Made by a program: the position numbers and the translations under genes
DNA from: a virus
Strand: one strand, 5' to 3'
IMG/VR virus record: IMGVR_UViG_3300025096_000149
Location: 1 to 22,381 of that record
Length of the DNA stretch: 22,381 nt
The notes under the pieces: model-generated
Databases searched by the model: none
The model's input: only the letters and a program-made list of their open reading frames with translations
Told to the model about the DNA's origin: nothing
Shown here: positions 7,523-19,500 of the stretch, piece by piece
Position numbering within the stretch: position 1 is the stretch's first letter
Layout of the letters: every line of letters begins with the position of its first letter

Positions 7523-10500
7523 TCAAACAACGTAGTTGTTGTTCTTTAATGGTTTCTCTCTCTGAATCAAAGGAGAAGTTGTAATACCGGTGTATGAATT
7601 TGGTGTAAACTCTAAAGCACCTTTTGCAATTCTATTCAAGAACTGGATTTTACCCCAACTAAACTCACCCCAAATAATTTCATTATTATAAACACCACCA
7701 TATCCAGTAGCACCGAAGGCAACGTTGTTAACTTCAATCCTTCTGAGGGCAGTAGTTCCAACACCAACTGAAGGCGAATACTTAATGACCGTAAATGCTT
7801 CAGCAACCTGATAGATACCGTCAAAGTTATTGACTGTCTTAGAATTTGACAGATTGACTGTGAACCAGTCTCCTTTCTTCAATCCACTAACAGTAACAGC
7901 AGTTCCTACGATCATAGGATCTCTCATGTAAGAGTCCTCAGGAATGTACAGTTCTAATGTACCAAGTCCACCAGTAGATTGTGCGTAACCAACAATTTGA
8001 CCTTGATCACCAAAGTAAGAATTAACTCCAACATTCTCAAGTCTTACATTAGGAACTTCTACTTGTACAAGAGGTGCTTGAGTGTAACCAGTACCTGCAT
8101 TTGTAATTGTGTAGGATGTAACTCCACTTCCGCTTACATTTGCTGTAACTAATGCTCTTATACCATTAGGATCATCAGGAGTAGAGATAGAAACTGTTGG
8201 TGTGAATGTAGAATATCCAGATCCAACCAAGTCTGCTGTGATAGATGTAACACTAGAAGACCCAATCCCGGTCGTTGCAGTAGCACCAACAATAGTTTTT
8301 TGGTCAATGATAGTAATTTTATCCTGATAATCTAAAAGATTAGTCTCATTTGTAGAATTGAAGAATGGTCTTGCAGTATCTGTATAAGCAAATTGACTAG
8401 ATGTACCGACATAAGAGATTAGATATGATGCGGGTTGGATGAATGGTTCATACTCAACCCTATCCTTAGTAATAAACTGACCATTAATTACAATGTCGTT
8501 TTGCTGTTTACACCAACTAAGTGGCCTAACCAGCGATTTATTAGTTGTAACACCAGGACCATCATATGGGAAGGTTCTTACAGTATCTAAAGTTGTAATA
8601 CCAGTCACAATTCTTGGTTCCTGATAAAAACCAAAACTTTGACCCTTCTTACCATCATTCTTGAGTTGTAATGTATCACCAATCTTAATGGTTTCCCATG
8701 TATCAACTAAGACAACATCAACGTCGGGTGTTCCCTTATAGAAGATAATCTTAGACTTATCACCATTCCTAGGAGGTTCTGAAAATTCAATAACAGCACC
8801 ACCATTGAATTTATATGCCTGATTAGGAACCTGGAGGATATCGTTAATAGTAACAATCAAACATTGTGCAAGATTGATTTGAGATCCATCAGCAACTTCA
8901 ATAGCGAAGCGTTTCCCGGTGATTGTCAGATTAAATTTCTTCTGTACTCCATCAAATTGATCGTCAAGTTGATCAAATACATCAAGTTCACCAACAGTAA
9001 ATCCATTAAAGTTGTCACGATATACATCGGTAACTGTAAGTTGGAACTCATTGAATGGAATTCCAGGATCAGTTTGAATACCAGTAGTACCACCAATTGA
9101 TGCTCTAAGGATTTCACCTTCTCTATATCCAAATCCAGTACTTACAATATTGAATGAAATAACACTAGATCCTTGTCCAACCACAATATCTGCACGAGCA
9201 CCAGTACCAACACCAGAGGTTCCATCAGAATATACCAGTGGAATACCTGCATAAGGTATTGGTTCATCAATAACAATAACTGGAGGACTATTGGGATTAA
9301 GATTGGCACCAATGTAAGAAGTGGTGATAGCAACAACGTGCCCATTTTCAACAGTAGCAGTTCCAATATTGACCACAGTGGCAACACCAACTGTAGAAAC
9401 TGCGTAACCCACATTTACGGTTTGAACACCAACCCGATAACCTGATCCGCTGTTACCGATAGCAACCGAGTTAATAGTACCTGCAATAGATACAAATACG
9501 GAAGCACCAGCACCAATTAGGGGTTGATACCCCAAACCTGGGGTAGAACCAACAGATATAATGTTACCACCTCTAGGTATAGTGGCCTTGTTAGGATCGT
9601 CTTCAGACGACACACTATCACCAAGATAGGTAATACTCGTAATGCCCGCCCGTTCTTCCAATCTAAAGTCACCTAGGGTTGATTGAGCACCTTGTGGTTC
9701 CTGAAGGATATTGGAGTTAAGGACAATAGCCTGTTGTGTGGAGAAACCGAGTACATTCGCACCATTTTGAAGAATAGTGAAATACTTTGATTGTCCATTG
9801 AACTGAAGTTGGATATTATCAAATGTGTAGTTGGTCTCATATGTATCTTGGTCACTATCCTCAATACCACTTCTCATAAAGGTTCTACCTTGGAAAGATG
9901 AGTATGTGGTGATACCAACCCAGTCTCTTTGATCAGGAGCACCAGTCGTTGTGCTCATAGGAGTCTTACCATAAGGTGCCTCAACAAAATGAACAGTATT
10001 GTCCACAATATTGTAATTACCACCCATAAGTTCTACTGATGACCCACTTACATGAGTTGCAACACCTGTACCCATTTGAGCCCTAAGGACTCTCAAACTG
10101 TTAGTAGAACCAACACCAATATCCTGAATAATCATCAATTCTTCATCAATCTTAATAATATCGTTTGCCTTAAAGGAACTGATACCAGCAACAGAGAAAT
10201 CAACATCAAATACGACATTTTGTTGTAGAGTTGTGTTGTTTTGGGTCTCAGTAACAGGCGCCTGGATCATATTATCAATAGCAATAAGAGCTCTTGCATT
10301 CTGGCTGGTACAAGTAACTTTATGGAATGTACCAATACCTAGATTAGTTAAATCAATCAGAGTTGGGGGAACAACTAATGCATCTGTTGCAGATGCAGCT
10401 AAACCAACATTAACATCATTAAGTTTGACTGCATATACAGTAGAAGGTAGTTTATCTGTGGATACACCCGCAATTACTGTTGTTCCAATACCAATAGCAT

Positions 10501-13500
10501 TGGCTGAAGACAGCTGAGAGTTTTCATAGGAATATTTTAATTTTTCGCCAGTTACAAAGTAGTGGTTAGGGAGTTTCAAATAGTTATCGGTTAAATCAAC
10601 TTCAGTATCACTATTTCCTAGGAATGCTCTTTGGAATATTGGTAAATTATCATGGAACATGTTAAAGTTCCTCTTAGTATCAAGCGCAGTTCCAGTATAA
10701 TTACCAAATTCGGAGAATAGTACGTTATTATCAATTGTGATTGAGGAAGGACCAACGACATTATCGTAGTTCTTCATAGAGATACCGAATGCCCTTACAT
10801 TTACGTCAATACTTGCAATTGGAGTATAAACAAGGTTGGTGGTAGAACCAGTCTTTGTAATACCGACTGTTCCAAGTCCGACATTGGTTACAATGTCACC
10901 ATACTTAACAAAGTTCTCGTTACTAACCGAATCGAGGACTGCAACCTCAAACATTTCATATTCATTATTGGTTGTATCTGTTACCTGAACAATAAAGTAT
11001 TCACAAGCAAAAGGATTGTCGTAATTTGCAACTAAATTGGCTGTAGGAGATACAGATGCAGCAATTGTAGTGTCGTAAGAAGAAAGATTGGAAACAATCA
11101 GACTTTCAGTTCCTACACCAGTTCCTCCACCTGCAATCTCAACAATACTACAGTCAGCAGTCAAAGCTGTTCCTACATTTGGAACAAATTCGACAATGAC
11201 GTTAGAACCATCAATATATGTGTGATAAGTGCCAAAACCGGAGATACCAGCCAATCCTTGATTGTTATCAATATCACCATAATGGAGACTTTCTACTTTT
11301 GTTCCATTTTGGAGTAGATTCAGTTCATTAAAGAAATATCTCTGATTGGTATCTTCAAATTGGGCCAGAACTTTGGCAGATCTAACAGATGTTGGGAAAG
11401 TAACCACAGTTGTTGCAGTTCCAACAGGAATATCCGTAGTAGTGGCAGCAATAGAGACAATATTACCGATTGAGGTAGAACCAATACCGGCAATAATGGT
11501 AGATCCACTGAAGGTTTGATATGAGATCTGATAATTATTGTATGTTGGGAGGGTTGGGAAGAATGTTAGACCCCACTGACTAGTCCCAGCACCAATATAA
11601 CCAAAATAACCTAATGGTATGCCATTATCAATAGTAGCATACTGACTCATGTAGCCATTCGTACCATCCTGAACCATACTGACAATGCTAAATTGCTTTC
11701 TGTTGCGCAATTCAGTATCTGTAACCAATGTGAATATTTTGTTCCATGCATACTTGTCATCAAAAAAGTCAACGATAGAATACTCCGTATCTCTAGGATT
11801 ACTATTAAAATTACCACTAAAATCATCAATTCTCAGAACTCTATTACCTCTCGATTCAAAGTAATCAAGAAGAATTTTATTTTCAAAAATAATTTCATCC
11901 GAAATAATCTTATTACCTGAAATATTAATAGTAGTTTCTGTCGCACCGTCAAAATCAGGATAACAGTATAATGACTCTTCACCGACAATATCAATAACCG
12001 TAGAAATTTCTGTCTCAATTGGTGTCACAATAAGTGCAGCATTGTTATCAACCACAAGATCGGCAAATTTCTCAAATCCTGCAGTATGGTTAAGAGCACT
12101 TACTGGATCATTCCAAGTATCCAGGGGAACTCTGGATTTCAGTGAATATGAGAAGTTTTGGTAATATTCGTTATTGGGAATTACTTGTAAATTGTCATTT
12201 AACATACCCGAATTGGATTGCCAACCATAGACGAATGTCGCACCTACACCCAAGGCAATAGTAGAATCATAATCAATCGCAGATTTAATAATACCCTGAG
12301 TTCCAGATGTTTCTGATCTAAGGATTGATCCAACCTCAAAATCATCTTCTGATGTGATGAATAGATACCCACCTACATCGTCGAATCTTTCAACAGAACC
12401 TGTACGGTCAACATTGACTACTTTTTCTCCGGTAAAGAATGGTTTAATCTTAATTTCGGAATCAAAAATTGGGAAGTATGTTTTAGGTGTTACAGAACCA
12501 ACTACCTGAGAAGTGACTTTGCCTGGAGATTTACCAGCCGCAATATACTTCTCAAGACTATACTCAATGTATGCGCCTGATCCACCCAATTGACTATCAA
12601 GGGCCACAACTTCAAACAATGGATAACCGTAATCCTCAGAGTTATAACCACTACCGTCTGTACCAAAACCAATAGCTACGTTTTCAACAAGAACTGTCTC
12701 TCCAATCTTGAAGGGCCACTCCGGAGGATCACTAAACTGCTTAGAGAACCCAAGACGAACAATCTTAGAAACTTCATTATAAGTAACGGAACTGATACTG
12801 AATCCGTTAGTATTGTTAATTGGAATAATTTTAGGTGAAATATTGCTGAGAGAGTGGGTGTTCTCAACAATGAATACATCACTATCACCTAACTCATAGA
12901 AGAGTTCTACATCGAAGATTTGTTTATCAGTGACACCATCAAGGACTATTAAATCAGGTGCCTGACTATAATTAACACCACCGGAGGAAATGCCAATACT
13001 CTCAAAACTACCAAGTGCTTCAATCTCTAATATTTGAGGAAGATTGGCCACAATGTTTAATGTATTATCGGATGGATATCCAAAACCAATATTATTAAGT
13101 CTTGTCTGTAAAATACCACCAATTGAAGTACTGGTTGGTTTCAGTAAAGCACCTGTACCTTTCTTACTATTAACTTTAACATATCCAGGAAGTGACTTAT
13201 ATCCAGTTCCGTTATCAGAGGATGTTAATTTATTAATAGGACCAACAGCCCGTTGAGAACTGGTGGTATATAAAATATTTGCTGTTGTCTGGTCATAATA
13301 GACAATATCATCATCATCAAATGGAATGTTATAGTTAAAGGTCTCTGGAGTAACTCCAATTAGACTAAATCTACCATCAAACTTATTATTAAAGACATTC
13401 AGACTGTTATGCTCCAATACTGTAGTATCCTCAAAAATTCTTAGTTTTACTGGAGGAATAATATCAAAATTATCGGGAACGAACCCATAATACAAACTTG

Positions 13501-16500
13501 GGGGAATACTATCGGTAACATCAATATTAACAGAGGCGTTAGGAGTAACACCTACGGTACCAGATTTAGTAACTTCAAACTTACTAGTGGATTTGGTTGT
13601 CCAGAACTGATTGACCTTTTGGAAATCACTGTAAATATTCATATCAAAGGCTGCATAATCAATCCCCTTCTCAGTAAATGATAGTGATGAATCAGATAAG
13701 TCAAACTTTATCTTTTGATTTTTTTGAATATGAACACTTGGATTGATTCTAGAAAGTGTGGCGGTCTTGGCAGATCCAACATTGATAAATTTGGGGTTTT
13801 CACTTTGAAGTTCTGCTGCATCTAAAACTAACTTAACGGTACTTCTATCAAAAGCATAGACATAGTACATCATCTCATCAATTAGGCCTTCAGATACAAC
13901 ATCGGCAGAATAGATGATCTTATCGCCCGTAATATACTTGTTATAAGGAACATTAAAGGTGTTTGTGATGGTATTGACTCCCGTCTGCGGAATAATGTCG
14001 GGATCAAATACGATTCTTCTATTATAGTCATTATACTTGACAGAAATAGTTTTTGTAGTAGTTGGATCTACGTCAACAGTGACAACATCACTTCTCTTCA
14101 GACCATGTGTTACTCCGGTGGCAACAGTAACAATGTTTTCCGAAACTCTACCACTCAACACTTCTTTAATATTAGTATTGAAACTGTGATAACTTCCAAG
14201 TCCTACTTTATCAACAAAGTAAAGTAATGCTCCAGCTTCACTATTGATACCAACGTATTGACCTACAGAATTAACACCAACTCGCTGTGTTGCAATACCA
14301 ATCACATCTTTTGAGAATGGAATTGCAAAAACATTTCTTGATTGTGTTAGTGTAAATTCTGGAGTGTTGTCTATACCACTCCATACCTGAAGACTTGTCC
14401 CACCATTGGGATAATAAGTCATAGGAGTATTAAGTGGTAATTTGTGATCAGGAATCAGGATCTGTTGTGGATCAATTCTAACTTGTGTAACACCAATACC
14501 AGGGTTAGAGAATGTAAGTGTTGTAATACCACTTGTAGTAGAAGTTCCAATACCAACAGATTCGTTGGGTTGGAAATAATACTGTCTATTTGTTACCAAA
14601 GATCTTTGAGTTGTGATACCAAGGGATGTGAAATTAATCTTTCTGGGATCATCTCGTAAGAGTGTGCCAGCAACATGAGTTACTGCAAGTGTATTGTTGA
14701 CTCCTCTCAGTACTCTGATTCTACCTGAAGGAGGATCAATGTTGAGAACCTTCATATGTTCTTGCTCACATCTCAGAATATCGTTAACTCTAATAAAATT
14801 GGGTTCTAAGGAACCAGTGAGATAGACGTGAGTTTGGATACCAGTCTGTGTGTCTGTACCTACACCGACAGAAAGATACCATCTCTCACTACTGACACCA
14901 ATAAAATATGCACCAGTAAAGTTTTTATAGAATTCTGAGAGGGCATCAATATTGATGATGTCCCCAGGTAAGAAGTTGTGGGGGGCAGATGTAAATCCAA
15001 TAAACCCGTTTAGATTCAAATTGCCACCAAATTCCACATTAGGAATAGAAGTAGATGCAAGACTAATATTGTTTACTTCCTTACCTTTGAGTTCTGAAAC
15101 TCTATAGGTAATATTTCTACCACCAGTATCAGTAGAATTAAACTCAACTCTATCATTTATGGCATAATCTGTACCAGCATCAATAATTTCTACCTTGTCA
15201 ACAGAACCAATCGAAGTAGCTGTAATATCAACAGATTGATTTCTAACCAAATCTGAGTTGTAAATGTAATCATATTGACTATTACCACCATTGGTAAAGT
15301 AGAATTTGGTATTTCTAAACCAACTATCTGATGTTATATCGTAATCTATCTGATTGGAGGATGCTCTAAAGTTGAAAGCCTCTGGTAATGAATGATATTG
15401 GTTTCCAATTACATATGGGAATACTGGTCTTCTATACTTATTGAATGGACCTTGAGAATCAAGGTTATCAGATACTGTACAGAAGTATGCATACACACCA
15501 TTAGGAAAATCTGGTGTAACACAAAATCTTCCATTTGAAACATCTAAATCTCCATCTGCAGCAAAGATGAAGTCATCAACAAAGAAACCGTTCTCAAATG
15601 CATTATAAGAAGGTCTATTGATACCAGTAGTCTTGAGTTTATATCCACTCTGCATTCTACGAATACCACCAGAACCATCAAAGTTTCCAAATCCATATGG
15701 TCCATATATTGGATTTCCGTCATAAGCCCACCCCAAGATAGGTGAGTGGAATTGATTTTCTTCCTCTTCTCCACCACTGTTTAATATAAGGTCAGAAATA
15801 CCAAAATTAACATTATCCTCATTAAATCCATTAAGAGTAAAGAGTTCTTTTCTTAGTGGTCTAGGAGCATATAGTGCGGAATACTGTAGTGATTTGTTAT
15901 TAATATTTTCTTGTACTACAGTATCACTATCTCCCAAATTACTGAAGTTCTTCTCAAATAAGTTGACACTCCAAGCTCTAATGTTAGCTTGAATTCTTGC
16001 TGACTGACCCGCAGCAGATACTGCAACTGTTGTCTTACCTGTCTCATATCCTACACCACCTTTAGATACAATAACCTCATTGATTCCACCAACATCATTG
16101 ATGATAGGAACCAATACAGCAAAGTTTCCTGTATCACTTAGAATCTCCAGATTAGGAGGAGAGTTGTATCCTCTACCAGGAGAGTTAACAACAATCTCAG
16201 TAATTTGGCCGTTGTTGATAATAGGTGTCAATCTTGCCTTCTCACCTGCATCAAATACAACCTCGGGCTGTCTACTAAAGTCAATAATGGTAGATGCACC
16301 ATATCCTACTCCACCATCTGTCAAGTTGATGGTTTCAATAGAACCTCTGAAGATTGGTTGTAGTTTTGCCTCATAAAGAAGAATATTACCAATAAATGGG
16401 TCATCACTAATCAGCCAGTTCGCTTCCTCACGTACAAGGACATAGTACTCATCAGACATTGTACCATTACTGGTAATCTCTGCTTCTCCACCATCAGGAC

Positions 16501-19500
16501 CGGTCCATGCCAGAACAGACACAGGAGTGGCTATATTTTCTTCAACAGGAGACTCAATAATAAACAGTTCTTGAAAATCTTCAACGAATGTCTTATCGAA
16601 CGTTGCTGCAGCACCTTGCACATCAACAACAATTGGAGGATAGTTAAATGATCCTCTACCAGCATTTACAAAATCAATACAAATATTATTAGAGTAATAG
16701 AAGTTTCTATCGATACTTCCTGTTCCAATCCTTGTCAGACCAAACTCATCCTTATTGATGTATTTGACAAAGTAAGAATCTCTCTCGTTTAAACCTTTAA
16801 TAGAATCACTAGAATCTGTTGGTTTGATGTATTTGACGACATCTTGTCCATTGTATCCATGATCAGGAATCTGAACATAGTTAGAAGCAGTGTTTACTCC
16901 AATAGAAGGAATATTTCTCTCTTTATTTTCATAACCAAAACCAGGATTAGTGACGACAACACTTGATACAACCTGTTTGAGCTCAGTTGCAACAAAATAT
17001 TGTACACCATTACCATAATTGGTTATATTGACTGTATTAATCCCAGCAAATCCATCTGCTCTCGACTCATGGAGTGTCATGGAATTTTGTCCAGTAACAA
17101 ATACAAAATACTCAGTGTTATTGGTCAATCCTGTAATAGTTTTTGTAGTTCTTGGCTCATAAATGACACTTTCACCATCCTGGAATCTGTGATCCGTGGA
17201 GAATACAATCTCATTAGTAGTTAATCTGACATCACTAGGGAAGTCAGCAATAAAAGAATTCTCCAGTTTTACGGAGATCATTCTGGGTTCTGCTGCAGCA
17301 CCAAAACCATTACCACCAGTAATTGTAATAGTAGGAGCCTCATAGTAACCCATACCACTGTCTATAACTTCAAGCCTCTCTAACTGACCGACAACATTAC
17401 AGAAACCAGTGGCACCTACACCTACTTCATCTTTAATATAAAGAATGGGAGGACTGATAACATCATAACCAGATCCACCATTTGTCACTGTAAAGTTAAC
17501 AATATCGCCGTAGTAGACACTATTAAATGATTTGTAATTAAGGAGCTCAAGTCCATTGACGAAAATACCAGTATAACCGGATTCAGTTAAGATTGTCCCC
17601 TTTCTACTGACAGGCTCAAGAATCTTTCTGTATAAACCTTGAGGTTTGATATTCTTACCATAGAACTCAAGATAACTAATAGATGCGTTGACTACCGAAC
17701 CATTAAATGTAAAATATGTGCCTCTCGAAAGATCAGCTTTACTTCTAGCAAGTTTAATATCACTCTGATCAACACGATATACAAAATATGCACCAGATGC
17801 AATATCTTGGAAACCATTTCCTTCTGATTGGAACCATACAGCATCACCAGTGTAGAATCCGTGGTCAGGTAAAGTAGTGGGATTGGTTGGAAGTGGTAGA
17901 TTTTGTGTACTTGAGAGATTTGCTGAGAACGTAATCTTCCTATCGTAAGGATTAGTCTCAAGATTGTAATATCTTGGGATAGAATTAGATGCAATCAGAG
18001 TATCACCACCAAATTTGGCATACGTGTTTTGAACGTTTGCAACAAAATTATTAATGTATGGCTGTCTAGTTGAACTACCTTTTAGAAGCTGATTTTCAAG
18101 ATAAAATTGACCTGTTAGAGGAATGGGGGTATTGAATGTTACATTGACGGTAATATTATCAATGGTTCTTGTAATCTGACCCAAGATTGATACTGTCGAA
18201 TCTTCATTCTCATATCTTACAAAATAACCTTCTTTAAAAAATGTATCGTCATAAACATTAAATTTATAAACAAAGGCATTCGGATCAACTACTTCCGTTT
18301 TTGCAATTTTAAACTTTGTCTTTACATTTAAGATATAATTATTATTCTTCTTACCGGGAGCTTCATATCCTAATGACTTTATTTGAATGGTGTCATTCAG
18401 TCTAAAGTAAGCCGTAGGATCATTACCAATAAAATCCTTCAAAGTATTAGTAAATCTAACCTTTATTTCTTTCTCAGTATTACTTCCCACGTATGCATAA
18501 GAATAATTGTCCAACTTGGCATCTATTCTATTTTCAAGTGGTACATCAATTCCTACTACATTGAAGAATTGATTTGCTGTCTTACCACTATAAGCAATAC
18601 TTACTTCTTCGTCGTTCTGATTAACTACAGCAATTCTACCGTTTTCTGGAAAATCTATGGTAGAGTCTACATTGATAATAGTTGCACCGATGGCAACATT
18701 TTCTAAAATTTTTGTAAGTGGATTGGGTTTGAACTTACCGTAAATTGAACCCTCTACATCTGAGTCCCTATCATATCCCGTGTCAATGCTAATCTGATAG
18801 AATTGATACCGATCATAGGGAATCTGCTGAACGTTCGTTACAGACCCTCTAGCGTTGGTCTCACGTTGATATATGGTAAGGTTCTGCAAGTCAAGAGGAT
18901 CACCCTGCAATTTCTCAACAACAAAATCCTTGCTTACTTTGTAATCAGCGTTTGATGGTGTAAGAAGAAATTGAGATGGTTTGATAATTTCAACATCTTC
19001 ACCATACAATGCCCTGAACAATATTTCATAAGACTGATCGGTACCCTTTGATGAGTAAAAACTATCTACGTTATAGATAAAGTTCTGTTTGTTTACTCCA
19101 GAGAAAAAGGTTCTATTACTAAATCCTGGTGTGACCTGATATTTTAGTTTATTAAAGAACTGTTGAAGGAATAGAACATTTAAATTATGTACCTTTGTTC
19201 CATCTGTATGAGATCCAACTCTTGTACTACTAAATGTGCATAGCTCTGGAGCACCAGTAGTAATATATGTTGTAATACCACTAAATCCTCTGGAACAGTT
19301 TTCAAAGACCGTATCCGTTTTTGTTGCATAAAATATAATCTCATTATCAATTTTTACGATTCCATTAGTCTCAGAGAAACCTAATGTTGATTCAACTTTA
19401 ATATCATCTTGAGTATAGTCTACATCTTCTGTTAATTCTGTGTCCGTTATAAGATTAGCTAAATTCTCTACCTTAACATATTGATCAATATTGTTGAGAA

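Larger units (their letters stand above)
10375..17880 (-). repeat. Dispersed HGxxTGDxVxY...YFVxxxD modules in the giant protein
   Basis: At least six diverged copies of a module of about 55-70 residues: LPDHGFYTGDAVWF...AYFVYRVDQSDIKLA (about 17695-17880); TDHRFQDGESVIY...EYFVFVTGQNSMTLH (17030-17230); IPDHGYNGQDVVKY...SYFVKYINKDEFGL (16720-16890); APHNFLPGDIINI...AYFIGVSSERWYL (14850-15005); VPYNKYITGDKIIY...YYVYAFDRSTVKLV (13800-13975); LPNHYFVTGEKLKY...VYAVKLNDVNVGLA (10375-10590). A shorter relative, VTHGLKRSDVVTVDV, lies near 14060-14140. The pattern suggests a beta domain duplicated and dispersed through the protein. Boundaries are approximate. Confidence 0.6.
10025..19360 (-). repeat. 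Three-copy IDxE...RG...H module in the giant protein
   Basis: Three copies spaced through the protein: IVKIDNEIIFYATK...CSRGFSG (19235-19360, residues about 94-135); ILRCEQEHMKVLNI...VLRGVNNTLAVTHVAGT (about 14660-14790); IIKIDEELMIIQDI...VLRAQMGTGVATHVSGS (about 10025-10165). The copies are 4.5-4.7 kb apart. This near-regular spacing could mark three ancestral large segments, though with three points this is only suggestive. Confidence 0.55.

Noticed and set aside
7189-7584. 131-codon open frame on the plus strand across the gp9-like/giant junction
   Set aside because: It is a shadow of two well-supported minus-strand genes and of the gap holding their late box.
9142-9414. 90-codon minus-strand frame inside the giant gene, and similar internal frames
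   Set aside because: Out-of-frame reading of the giant gene, Leu-rich because of shifted Val/Gly/Thr codons; not independent genes.
15881-15924. 10-bp inverted repeat ATACTGTAGT / ACTACAGTAT with a 24-nt loop inside the giant gene
   Set aside because: About one such pair with arms this long within 50 nt is expected by chance in a window of this size; it lies in mid-gene and has no associated signal.
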